NCBI GenBank assembly: GCA_031259605.1
Contig: JAIRLE010000124.1
Span: forward strand, 1-5,982
Direction of reading: 5' to 3'
DNA length: 5,982 nucleotides
Source: Zoogloeaceae bacterium
Lineage (GTDB): Bacteria > Pseudomonadota > Gammaproteobacteria > Burkholderiales > Rhodocyclaceae
Shown here: one piece after another, positions 1 through 5,982 of the stretch
How positions within the stretch are numbered: the stretch's first letter is position 1
How the letters are laid out: each line of letters opens with the position of its first letter
The notes under the pieces: generated by a model
What the model saw: only the letters and a program-made list of their open reading frames with translations
Database searches by the model: none
What the model was told of the DNA's origin: nothing
Program-made: the position numbers and the translations under genes

Positions 1-762
1 CCGCTTCTGGAGGTGCGTCAGCTCACGCTTCGCATCGGTACGCGCCTGCTTTGCCGCGATCTGGACATGCGGATTTTTCCCGGCGATTCTCTTGTCATTC
101 TCGGACGCAACGGCGCGGGCAAATCCACCCTGCTTGCCGCTCTGGCCGGATTGCGCGCGCCGGAAGACGGAGAAATCCTGCTTGCCGGAAAACGCTATGC
201 CGAGCACGGCGCGCGCGCGGCGGCGCGGCTGCGGAGCTGGTTGGGACAACGGCGCGACGATCCCTTTGCCGTGCGGGTGCTGGAAACCGCCTTGACCGGA
301 CGCCATCCGCATCTGGAGCGCTGGCAGTGGGAAAGCGCGGCGGACGTCGCTCTGGCGCGCGCGGCGCTGGCGGAAGTAGGGCTGGAGGACATGGCGGAGC
401 GCGACGTGCGCACCCTTTCCGGCGGCGAGCGGCAACGTCTGGCCATTGCGACCCTGCTGGTTCAGGACGCGCCGCTGATGCTGGTCGACGAACCGCTTGC
501 CCACCTGGACATAAACCACCAGATCGCCGCCATGGCGTTGTTTTCCGAGCGCGTCCGGCGCGGCGCGGCGCTGGTTGGCATCCTGCACGATCCGGGACTT
601 GCCGCGCGCCGCCACACGCATGCGCTCTTCATGTACGGCAATGGCGAAAGCGAGATCGGCGCGGCGGAGGAACTGCTCATCCCGGAAAAGCTCTCCCGAC
701 TTTACGGCCATCCCCTGCTGAAAATCGCCGCCGACGGACACGTCGCCTTCGTGCCCGCGTAG
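1..762 (+). CDS. ABC transporter ATP-binding protein, FecE/BtuD/HmuV-like (5' end outside window)
   Basis: This is the ATP-hydrolysing subunit of an importer for iron-siderophores, haem or cobalamin; it would sit on the cytoplasmic face of a FecCD/BtuC-type permease. Numbering from the first codon in the window (253 residues visible): Walker A GRNGAGKST 35-43, Q-loop Gln83, signature LSGGERQ 139-145, Walker B LMLVDEP 159-165, D-loop HLD just after, and H-loop His196 in ILHDP. The TGRHPH segment before the helical domain and the HLDINHQ stretch after Walker B are typical of the COG1120 group. Leu replaces the frequent Thr after DEP. The frame is open to the left edge, and LLEV precedes the GTG at 13, matching the usual family N-terminus, so I infer the true start lies a few codons upstream and GTG13 is internal. 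No permease or binding protein is visible, so the substrate is undetermined. It converges on rluB with 12 bases between stops and no room for a separate terminator. Confidence 0.93.
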   Translation, partial: PLLEVRQLTLRIGTRLLCRDLDMRIFPGDSLVILGRNGAGKSTLLAALAGLRAPEDGEILLAGKRYAEHGARAAARLRSWLGQRRDDPFAVRVLETALTGRHPHLERWQWESAADVALARAALAEVGLEDMAERDVRTLSGGERQRLAIATLLVQDAPLMLVDEPLAHLDINHQIAAMALFSERVRRGAALVGILHDPGLAARRHTHALFMYGNGESEIGAAEELLIPEKLSRLYGHPLLKIAADGHVAFVPA

Positions 763-774
763 CGGCGAGATGGC

Positions 775-1677
775 TCAGGCGTTGGCGGACGGTCGCATGG
801 TCTTTTGCGCGTCCAGTCCGGCAATGAGGCGTTCCACCTCGGCTTCTTCCAGTTCCAGCGTCCGGCCGCGCTTCAAACGCGGCGGCAGGACGAAAGGGCC
901 GTAGCGGACGCGGATCAGGCGGCTGACCTTGCCGCCAACGGCCTCGAACATGCGGCGTACTTCGCGGTTCTTGCCTTCAAGGAGACTGACGCGATACCAG
1001 TGGTTTGCGCCCTGTCCGCCCGCATCTTCCAGGCTGTTGAAACGGGCGGCACCATCTTCCAGCATGACGCCTTTCAGCAGTTGCGCCCGCGCCTCTTCCG
1101 CGAGTTCGCCCAGCACCCGCGCGGCATATTCGCGCAACAACCCCGCGCTGGGGTGCATCAGCCGGTTCGCCAGTTCGCCGGAAGTGGTAAACAAAATGAG
1201 ACCGGAAGTATTCAGATCCAGCCTGCCCACCGCCACCCAGCGGCTGCCGCGCAGACGCGGCAGGGCGGAAAAGACATTGGGACGGCCTTCGGGATCGTCG
1301 CGGGAGACAATCTCGCCCTCCGGCTTGTGGTAGAGCAAAACGCGCGGCAGACGTGGGAAAAAACGCAAGGCCACGAGCTTGCCATCCACCTTTACCCGGT
1401 CTTTCGGGCTGACGCGCATACCGGTTTTTGCCTGCTGGTGATTGACCTGCACCCGCCCGGCGGCAATCCATTCTTCCATGGCTCGTCGCGATCCCAGTCC
1501 CGCCTGCGCCAGAACCTTGTGCAGCCGCTCGCTGGCGACCGGTTCAGGTATACGCGGCGACGCATGGACATGTCGCGCCGCGCCTTCTGGCGTCGTCATG
1601 TCGCGGCCAGCGGCGGGGGCGCGAAAAGGAGAGCGGGAAGAGCGAGGAGAACGGGAAGATTTTTTTTCAGGGCGCAT
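775..1677 (-). CDS. rluB: 23S rRNA pseudouridine synthase, RluB/RsuA family
   Basis: The enzyme isomerises a uridine to pseudouridine in 23S rRNA (U2605 for E. coli RluB) during ribosome assembly in the cytoplasm. The 300-residue product has an S4 RNA-binding domain at about 49-95 (ERLHKVLAQAGLGSRR), then the RsuA-type catalytic domain with GRLDLNTSGLILFT at 151-164; Asp154 is the expected catalytic aspartate. EGKNREVRRMFEAVG at 234-248 and LIRVRYGPF at 254-262 are further family motifs. I chose ATG 1677: GGAG lies 7 bases upstream, and the start overlaps the scpB stop by 11 bases. ATG 1599 (Met27) is possible but has no clear ribosome site. Residues 1-48 are a basic Ser/Arg/Pro-rich tail. 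The frame stays open upstream to 1827, but that part lies inside scpB and is not credible. RluB is favoured over RsuA, RluE or RluF because of the scpAB linkage; this is inference. Confidence 0.93.
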   Translation of the reverse strand: MRPEKKSSRSPRSSRSPFRAPAAGRDMTTPEGAARHVHASPRIPEPVASERLHKVLAQAGLGSRRAMEEWIAAGRVQVNHQQAKTGMRVSPKDRVKVDGKLVALRFFPRLPRVLLYHKPEGEIVSRDDPEGRPNVFSALPRLRGSRWVAVGRLDLNTSGLILFTTSGELANRLMHPSAGLLREYAARVLGELAEEARAQLLKGVMLEDGAARFNSLEDAGGQGANHWYRVSLLEGKNREVRRMFEAVGGKVSRLIRVRYGPFVLPPRLKRGRTLELEEAEVERLIAGLDAQKTMRPSANA

Positions 1678-2221
1678 CGGCGGACTCCAAGAGGTTAGGG
1701 CGGATAACAGCGGGTTCCAGCATGGGCAGTTCGCTCGAGTCCCGCAGACCCAAATCATCGAGAAACTTCCTGGTGGTGGCGTAGAGCGCCGGACGTCCCG
1801 GCGTTTCGCGGTGTCCCACCACGTCAATCCAGCCGCGTTCTTCCAGCGCGCGAATGGCGTTGGTATTGACGGTGACGCCGCGGATCTCCTCGATGTCGCC
1901 GCGCGTCACCGGATGGTGGTACGCGATGATCGCCAGTGTTTCCAGCACGGCGCGCGAATACTTGGGCGGCCTTTCCGGGCTTAGGCGTTCCAGATGAGGC
2001 ATGTATTCGGCGCGGGTGCGAAAGCGCCAGCCGGAAGCCAGCCGCACCAGTTCCGCCGGACGATCCCGCCACGCCGCCTGCAATTCTTCCAGACATTTTC
2101 GCAGCAGATCGTCGCCCAGTTCGTCGTCGAACATTTTTTTGAAATCCGCCAGCGAAAGCGGCTCCTGCGCCGCCAGCAGCGCCGCTTCCAGTGTCGACCT
2201 GAGCTTATGCAAATCCATCAT
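1667..2221 (-). CDS. scpB: Segregation and condensation protein B
   Basis: ScpB is the dimeric winged-helix (kite) subunit that binds ScpA and regulates the Smc condensin in chromosome organisation and segregation. The 184-residue product is close to the usual size of about 180-200. It carries the highly conserved family segment YSRAVLETLAIIAYHHPVTR at 88-107 followed by GDIEEIRGV, then the second winged helix with GHRETPGRPALYATTRKFLD at 136-155. The start lies at tandem ATG codons at 2221 and 2218, preceded by AAGGGCGGG; I took the first, which overlaps the scpA stop by 17 bases. The 3' end overlaps the rluB start by 11 bases. Frame upstream of 2221 lies within scpA and is not counted. The identity is secure; the exact choice between the two adjacent ATGs is not. 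Confidence 0.95.
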   Translation of the reverse strand: MMDLHKLRSTLEAALLAAQEPLSLADFKKMFDDELGDDLLRKCLEELQAAWRDRPAELVRLASGWRFRTRAEYMPHLERLSPERPPKYSRAVLETLAIIAYHHPVTRGDIEEIRGVTVNTNAIRALEERGWIDVVGHRETPGRPALYATTRKFLDDLGLRDSSELPMLEPAVIRPNLLESADAP

Positions 2222-3059
2222 CCCGCCCTTTTCCGTCTCGCGCCGCCAAGCAAATATAAATGGGAGAAAACGCCTCCAACTGGATGATGTCCACCAGTTG
2301 TTCGCGCGCCAGTTCCAGCGTGGCGATGAAATATACGACCAGTACCGATACGCCCAGGTTCGGGTCGAACAGGGCATCGAAGGCGACGCGCCCTTCTTGC
2401 GTCCGCAAAAAACGCAGGATGATGCTCATGTGTTCGCGCACGGAAAGCGCCTCGCGCGTGATCTGGTGATGCGAATGCAGCCTGGACCGGCGCAGGATAT
2501 TGTGCCAGGCGGCCTGCAAATCCTCCAGGCTGACGCTCGGATAATGCGTGATCAGGCTTTTCTCGACCCAGGTTTCCACCCAGAGAAAATCCCGCTCGGC
2601 CTGTTCCAGCAGATCGATTTTCTGCGCGGCGAGCTTGATGCGTTCGTATTCCATCAGCCGCCGCGCCAGTTCCGCGCGCGGATCCGCCGCGTCCTCGCCG
2701 TCCGCCGCACCGGGACGAGGCAGCAACATGCGCGACTTGATCGCTATCAGCATCGCCGCCATCACCAGATATTCGGCAGCCAGTTCAAGATTCCTGGAGC
2801 GCATAACCTCGACATAATCCAGATATTGCCGCGTCAGCGCCGCCATGGGAATATCGAGAATATCGACATTGGCCTTGCGGATCAGGTAAAGCAGCAAGTC
2901 CAGCGGCCCCTCGAACGCCTCCAGCATGACTTCCAGCGCGTCCGGCGGGATATACAAATCCCGCGGCAGATCGATGAGCGGCTGTCCGTAAATGCGCGCC
3001 GACGCTGGCGCGGCATTCGCCTTGATCTTCGCGTCATCCGCCTTCGCCAACACGCTCAT
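2205..3059 (-). CDS. scpA: Segregation and condensation protein A (kleisin)
   Basis: ScpA is the kleisin that bridges the Smc heads and recruits ScpB, forming the bacterial condensin. From ATG 3059 the product has 284 residues. The N-terminal Smc-contact region FEGPLDLLLYLIRKANVDI spans 49-67, followed by LDIPMAALTRQYLDYV. A helical segment with EYLVMAAMLIAIKSRMLLP is at 96-114. A charged, variable linker (GAADGEDAADPRAE) is at 117-130, and the C-terminal winged helix with FIATLELAREQLVDIIQLEA is at 244-263. The first 40 residues are a variable extension before the conserved domain. A TTG at 3071 in the same frame would add four residues; I prefer ATG 3059, although AAGGA lies only 3 bases ahead of it. 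It is the first gene of the scpA-scpB-rluB operon, transcribed away from rfbB. Confidence 0.95.
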   Translation of the reverse strand: MSVLAKADDAKIKANAAPASARIYGQPLIDLPRDLYIPPDALEVMLEAFEGPLDLLLYLIRKANVDILDIPMAALTRQYLDYVEVMRSRNLELAAEYLVMAAMLIAIKSRMLLPRPGAADGEDAADPRAELARRLMEYERIKLAAQKIDLLEQAERDFLWVETWVEKSLITHYPSVSLEDLQAAWHNILRRSRLHSHHQITREALSVREHMSIILRFLRTQEGRVAFDALFDPNLGVSVLVVYFIATLELAREQLVDIIQLEAFSPIYICLAARDGKGRDDGFA

Positions 3060-3102
3060 CCATCCTTTCAATGCCGTTACGCCACATCACCGAAAACGGC
3101 GA

Positions 3103-3120
3103 ATGATAGCCCGAATCGGG
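3103..3120 (-). promoter_or_regulatory. Possible scpA -10 box with adjacent palindrome
   Basis: On the minus strand TATCAT (3108-3103) matches the sigma-70 -10 consensus at 5 of 6 positions and lies about 45 bases before the scpA start. Directly upstream is a perfect palindrome, CCCGA-A-TCGGG, at 3110-3120, which could be an operator half-site pair. No convincing -35 hexamer sits at the right distance: TTGCCC (3137-3132) is 23 bases away. This is a weak candidate resting on one hexamer. Confidence 0.2.
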
Positions 3121-3128
3121 GGACAGAG

Positions 3129-3282
3129 GCAGGGCAATCGCACGCTCTTTCCCTGATTTCAGGCGCGGTTGCGCGGGTTTGGGGTTTTTGCCGCGCATGG
3201 AACGCTTCTCCCGGCGCTTCGCGCCGCCCTTTGCAGGGTACAAGCCCGGGAGAGGGGGAAAGCATCCATGCGATTGTCCTGC
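3129..3282. repeat. Structured imperfect inverted-repeat element (MITE/REP-like or leader RNA)
   Basis: The left arm 3129-3144 (GCAGGGCAATCGCACG) matches the reverse complement of 3267-3282 (GCAGGACAATCGCATG) at 14 of 16 bases. In a plus-strand RNA one of the two mismatches becomes a G-U pair. After short bulges the arms continue with CTTTCCC at 3147-3153 against GGGAAAG at 3256-3262, 7 of 7. Inside are a GCGCGG/CCGCGC stem (3171-3176 with 3191-3196, alternatively 3163-3168), an 8-bp stem TCTCCCGG/CCGGGAGA (3207-3214 with 3246-3253), the tight hairpin CGGCGC-TTC-GCGCCG (3212-3226, competing with the 8-bp stem) and CCCT-TTGC-AGGG (3227-3238). The whole could fold as a branched structure. About 154 bp with terminal inverted repeats and no coding capacity fits a non-autonomous mobile repeat. 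A structured 5' leader or RNA is the alternative. No clear target-site duplication is visible. Confidence 0.5.
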
Positions 3283-3302
3283 GGCGTGCGCGAGCATGTA
3301 AG
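3274..3302 (+). promoter_or_regulatory. Possible sigma-70 promoter for rfbB-rfbD
   Basis: TTGTCC at 3274-3279 (4 of 6 to TTGACA) and TGTAAG at 3297-3302 (4 of 6 to TATAAT) are separated by 17 bases, the optimal spacing. The -35 box lies inside the right arm of the inverted repeat, pointing outward toward rfbB. The leader to ATG 3408 would be roughly 100 bases. The matches are weak and found by eye. Confidence 0.25.
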
Positions 3303-3407
3303 CAATGTCGTATCGCTTGTGGCAAAATCCCTGCTGTTTCGGGCGGTCATGAAATCCCCTCGAAATCCTGGCAAAACAAATTCATGCACAAACGGAACGA
3401 TTGACCC

Positions 3408-4475
3408 ATGATTCTGGTGACTGGCGGCGCGGGGTTCATTGGCGCGAATTTCATTCTTGACTGGCTGGCGGCTTCCGATGAACCGGTGGTCAATCTGGAC
3501 AAGCTCACCTATGCGGGCAATCTGGAAAACCTGGCGGCGCTGGCCCGCGATGCCCGGCATGTCTTTATCGAAGGCGACATCGTCGACCGCGCCCTGGTCG
3601 ACACGCTCCTTGCCCGCCACAAACCCAGGGCGTTGGTGCATTTTGCGGCGGAAAGCCATGTCGATCGCTCCATTCGCGGTCCCGGCGAATTCATTCGCAC
3701 CAATGTCGAAGGCGCGTTTACGCTGCTGGAAGCGACGCGCGCCTATTGGTCGACCTTGCCGCAGACGGAAAAAGCCGCTTTCCGCTTTCATCATGTGAGC
3801 ACGGATGAAGTCTATGGCAGTCTCGCGCCAGAGGCCGCGCCCTTTGCGGAGGCGCATCCTTACGCGCCCAACAGCCCCTATTCCGCCAGCAAGGCGGCCT
3901 CCGACCATCTGGCGCGCGCCTGGTTCCACACTTACGGCCTGCCGGTGACGATCAGCAATTGCTCCAACAACTACGGCCCGTTTCATTTTCCGGAAAAGCT
4001 GATTCCGCTTGTCATTTTGAACGCGCTTGCCGGCAAGCCCTTGCCAGTCTATGGCGATGGCCAACAGGTGCGCGACTGGCTCTACGTCAGTGATCATTGC
4101 GCCGCCATCCGCCGCATCCTGGCGGCAGGACAGCCGGGAGAAACCTACAACGTGGGCGGAGGCAATGAAATGAGCAACCTCGCGCTGGTCAAGGCAATCT
4201 GCGCCTTGCTCGACACGCTCAGGCCGCGCGCCGACGCGCTGCCCTACGCGCGCCAGATTGTCCACGTTGCCGACCGTCCCGGCCATGACCGCCGCTACGC
4301 GATTGACGCGCGCAAAATCGAACGGGAACTGGGCTGGAAGCCGCGGGAAACCTTTGCGAGCGGCATTGAAAAAACCGTGCGCTGGTATCTGGAACACGAT
4401 GATTGGGTGGCGCATGTACAAAGCGGCACGTACCGCGAATGGATGACGCGGCATTACGGCGGCGCCCATGCCTGA
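3408..4475 (+). CDS. rfbB: dTDP-glucose 4,6-dehydratase
   Basis: RfbB (RmlB) converts dTDP-D-glucose to dTDP-4-keto-6-deoxy-D-glucose with tightly bound NAD+, the second step toward dTDP-L-rhamnose for O-antigen or other surface glycans, in the cytoplasm. The 355-residue product has the family's usual length and is a complete extended SDR: NAD-binding GGAGFIG at 6-12, LDKLTYAGNLENL at 30-42, AAESHVDRSI at 80-89, the catalytic STDEVYGSL at 131-139 with Asp133/Glu134, Tyr158 and Lys162 of YxxxK, NNYGPFHFPEKLIPL at 187-201, and the sugar-nucleotide segment DRPGHDRRYAID at 289-300. The ATG at 3408 fits the normal N-terminus (MILVTGGAGF), although the ribosome site is weak. Its TGA overlaps the rfbD ATG by 8 bases, so the pair is very likely cotranscribed and translationally coupled. 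It could equally serve an ECA-type pathway (rffG), but the rfbD partner favours rhamnose. Confidence 0.96.
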   Translation: MILVTGGAGFIGANFILDWLAASDEPVVNLDKLTYAGNLENLAALARDARHVFIEGDIVDRALVDTLLARHKPRALVHFAAESHVDRSIRGPGEFIRTNVEGAFTLLEATRAYWSTLPQTEKAAFRFHHVSTDEVYGSLAPEAAPFAEAHPYAPNSPYSASKAASDHLARAWFHTYGLPVTISNCSNNYGPFHFPEKLIPLVILNALAGKPLPVYGDGQQVRDWLYVSDHCAAIRRILAAGQPGETYNVGGGNEMSNLALVKAICALLDTLRPRADALPYARQIVHVADRPGHDRRYAIDARKIERELGWKPRETFASGIEKTVRWYLEHDDWVAHVQSGTYREWMTRHYGGAHA

Positions 4476-5376
4476 ACGCCCCATCCTGCTTGCCGGCTGC
4501 GGAGGTCAATTGGGATTCGAGTTGCGGCGCGCGCTTGCGCCGCTGGGGAAACTGCTGGCCTTTGATCGTCCGTCTTTTGATCTCGCTGATCCTGAAACCC
4601 TGCGCCGCCGGGTTGCCGAATACCGTCCTGGCGTCATCGTCAATGCCGCTGCCTATACCGCGGTTGACAAGGCCGAAACAGAAGCGGACATCGCCCATGC
4701 CGTCAATGCCGTCGCGCCTGGCGTCCTGGGCGAAGCCGCCGCCGCCATCGGCGCGCTGGTGGTGCACTATTCGACCGACTATGTGTTTGACGGCACGGCA
4801 AAGGACGCATACCAGGAGGAAGACGTGCCGAATCCCCTCAATGTCTACGGCCAAAGCAAGCTGGCGGGCGAGCTGGCCTTGCAGGCCAGCGGCGCGCAAT
4901 TCCTGATTTTCCGCACTTCCTGGGTTGTCGGCGCGCAGGGCGGCAACTTCGCCAAGACCATCCTGCGCCTGGCGGCGGAACGGGAAACCCTGAATGTCGT
5001 CGATGACCAATACGGCGCGCCCACATCCGCAGCCCTGATCGCCCAAACGACGGCGCGGATTTTGCGGCGCTACCGGCAAAGGATGCGGGAAGCGGAGGAT
5101 TTCCCCTTTGGCCTCTACCATCTGACGGCAGCGGGCGCTACCAGTTGGCACGCCTACGCCGCCTTCATCCTTGCCGAAGCGCAAAAAGCGGGATACGCGC
5201 TCAAACTGACGGCGGAAGGCTTGAAGCCCGTTCCTTCGCGCGCTTACCCGCTTCCCGCCCTTCGCCCCGCCAACTCCCGGCTGGACTGCGCCCGCCTGCA
5301 ACAGGTTTTCGATCTGCGTCTGCCGCCCTGGCAATTGGGTGTGCGGCAAACATTGCGGCGGATTTTTGCGCTATAA
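4468..5376 (+). CDS. rfbD: dTDP-4-dehydrorhamnose reductase
   Basis: RfbD (RmlD) reduces dTDP-4-keto-L-rhamnose with NAD(P)H to dTDP-L-rhamnose, the last step of the pathway. The 302-residue product is of normal length. It shows the dinucleotide-binding GCGGQLG at 10-16, VIVNAAAYTAVDKAE at 57-71, YSTDYVFDG at 101-109, Tyr127 and Lys131 of the catalytic YGQSK, FRTSWVVG at 148-155, DDQYGAPTS at 179-187, and RPANSRLD at 266-273. The ATG sits within the end of rfbB (shared ATGCCTGA), which fixes the start and suggests coupled translation. The genes for the remaining two steps, rfbA and rfbC, do not follow: 63 bases downstream comes an unrelated exported protein. Confidence 0.96.
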   Translation: MPERPILLAGCGGQLGFELRRALAPLGKLLAFDRPSFDLADPETLRRRVAEYRPGVIVNAAAYTAVDKAETEADIAHAVNAVAPGVLGEAAAAIGALVVHYSTDYVFDGTAKDAYQEEDVPNPLNVYGQSKLAGELALQASGAQFLIFRTSWVVGAQGGNFAKTILRLAAERETLNVVDDQYGAPTSAALIAQTTARILRRYRQRMREAEDFPFGLYHLTAAGATSWHAYAAFILAEAQKAGYALKLTAEGLKPVPSRAYPLPALRPANSRLDCARLQQVFDLRLPPWQLGVRQTLRRIFAL

Positions 5377-5439
5377 CGATAGTGTGCATGGCGTTTTCTT
5401 GCGCCGCGCGTTTTTTGAATACTGACCAGGCACCACATC

Positions 5440-5982
5440 ATGAACCGGATACTGCTTTTCGCTGCCCTTGCGCTTGCCTCTGGCCTGCATGCGGGCGTCG
5501 CGGCGTCGCAAGCCTACAAATGCGTTGAAAATGGCAAAACCACCATTTCCACCGCGCCTTGCCCTGCGGGCGCGATCACCCGCGCGGAAATCGCGGCGGA
5601 AGCCCTTCCCGATGCCGACGCCGCACGCGCCGAGGAGGAACGCCTGCAACGCCATGTGGATAACATGGCGCGTGAGCGCCAGGCGCGTGACGCCGCACAT
5701 GCCGCCGAACAAAAGGCAAAAGCGGAGCAGGCTGCCCTGGAAGCGCGCGTGGAGCGGGAAAAAGCCGAGGCCGAGTCCTTGCGCGCCAACGCCGAACGTC
5801 GTGACATCATCTACGACGCGCCGCTGTATGGAGGGATCTATGGTTACGGGAGATACGGCGGCAACTTCCGGGGCTACGGTGTGCGCAGGAGCAATATCCG
5901 TCCCGGTCTTTCCGTCCATATCGAGGCCAACACGGGGAACGCGCCTGCGCGCAGGGGTTCCGCTGGCCGGGGTGGAGGCGCG
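5440..5982 (+). CDS. Exported DUF4124-type protein (3' end outside window)
   Basis: The frame runs from ATG 5440 to the window end without a stop (181 residues visible). A short signal peptide, MNRILLFAALALASGLHAG, with likely cleavage after the Ala residues around 19-24, predicts export to the periplasm or envelope. It is followed by AYKCVENGKTTISTAPCP at 25-42, which matches the N-terminal DUF4124 pattern (aromatic-Lys-Cys, Gly-Lys, Ser, Pro-Cys); Cys28 and Cys41 could form a disulphide. Residues about 60-121 are Ala/Glu/Arg/Lys-rich with heptad-like spacing, probably a long helix or coiled coil. Residues 126-148 are Gly/Tyr-rich (YGGIYGYGRYGGNF), and the tail turns Gly/Arg/Ala-rich. A weak AGG lies 9 bases before the start. 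DUF4124 proteins are common in beta- and gammaproteobacteria and have no settled function. It may be read through from rfbD, 63 bases upstream, but its job is not evident. Confidence 0.8.
   Translation, partial: MNRILLFAALALASGLHAGVAASQAYKCVENGKTTISTAPCPAGAITRAEIAAEALPDADAARAEEERLQRHVDNMARERQARDAAHAAEQKAKAEQAALEARVEREKAEAESLRANAERRDIIYDAPLYGGIYGYGRYGGNFRGYGVRRSNIRPGLSVHIEANTGNAPARRGSAGRGGGA

Larger units (their letters stand above)
3060..3407. other. Divergent intergenic region scpA/rfbB
   Basis: This gap of 348 bases separates the divergent starts of scpA and rfbB. I find no reading frame with a recognisable protein: frames crossing it run into the opposite strands of scpA or rfbB. It holds the structured inverted repeat at 3129-3282, weak promoter candidates on each side, and a GC-rich cluster of small hairpins in the centre. 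Positions 3303-3407 are less GC-rich and probably form the rfbB leader; the site ahead of ATG 3408 is poor, with GGA about 12 bases upstream. Confidence 0.8.

Noticed and set aside
208..232. GC-alternating tract (GCGCGCGCGGCGGCG) as a possible Z-DNA or repeat feature
   Set aside because: It is explained by Ala/Arg codons of the ABC ATPase in GC-rich DNA and shows no repeat unit beyond that.
763..774. Bidirectional terminator between the convergent ABC ATPase gene and rluB
   Set aside because: Only 12 bases separate the stops, and I see no stem with T-runs on either side.
805..1698. Plus-strand open frame (297 codons) opposite rluB
   Set aside because: It is antisense to a well-supported rluB with S4 and catalytic motifs. 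The translation resembles no known family.
2001..3404. Long plus-strand open frame (467 codons) opposite scpB and scpA
   Set aside because: It lies antisense to two clearly recognised genes. Its translation is Arg/Gln/His-rich with no recognisable domain, which is typical of shadow frames in GC-rich DNA.
3159..4484. Long minus-strand open frame (441 codons) opposite rfbB and the intergenic region
   Set aside because: rfbB on the other strand is complete with all catalytic motifs. The antisense product shows no family motif.
4219..5349. Minus-strand open frame (376 codons) opposite rfbD
   Set aside because: It is a shadow of rfbD caused by GC-biased codon positions. The frame has no recognisable domain and no ribosome site that I could support.
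5389..5416. Possible terminator after rfbD: weak GGCG/CGCC stem, then a T6 run at 5411-5416
   Set aside because: The stem is only 4 bp with an 8-base loop and is separated from the T-run by 5 bases. An alternative 6-bp stem (5355-5360 with 5402-5407) needs a loop of about 40 bases. This is not strong enough to call.
5371..5919. Minus-strand open frame (182 codons) opposite the exported DUF4124-type gene
   Set aside because: The plus strand has a signal peptide and a recognisable Cys-pair pattern. The antisense frame shows nothing recognisable.

Overview
The window is GC-rich, densely coded bacterial DNA. The contiguous scpA-scpB-rluB order, a FecE/BtuD-type ABC ATPase, an rfbB-rfbD pair and a DUF4124-type exported protein together point to a proteobacterium, most likely a betaproteobacterium. 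I cannot name a genus from the sequence alone.

Layout. Positions 1-762 (+) hold all but the first few codons of an ABC-transporter ATPase of the iron-siderophore/cobalamin import family. It meets the next gene tail to tail, with only 12 bases between the stop codons. Positions 775-3059 (-) hold a three-gene operon read right to left: scpA, scpB, rluB. Its frames overlap by 17 and 11 bases, so translation is probably coupled. ScpA and ScpB are the non-SMC partners of the Smc condensin (chromosome organisation). RluB modifies 23S rRNA.

Positions 3060-3407 are a divergent intergenic region of about 350 bases with no credible gene. It contains the main non-coding signal of the window: an imperfect inverted repeat at 3129-3282 whose arms pair at 21 of 23 aligned positions, enclosing further GC-rich hairpins. 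It looks like a small interspersed repeat (MITE-like or REP-like) or a structured leader. Positions 3408-5376 (+) hold rfbB and rfbD, overlapping by 8 bases. They encode the second and fourth steps of dTDP-L-rhamnose synthesis, which feeds surface polysaccharide. rfbA and rfbC are not in the window. From 5440 to the right edge (+) runs an exported DUF4124-type protein with a charged helical middle and a Gly/Tyr-rich tail, cut by the window end.

The protein genes are ordinary housekeeping and envelope genes, and I see no convincing undescribed multi-gene system. The observations most worth checking are the structured repeat between scpA and rfbB, the split rhamnose gene set, and the A8 tract at the scpB/rluB junction.
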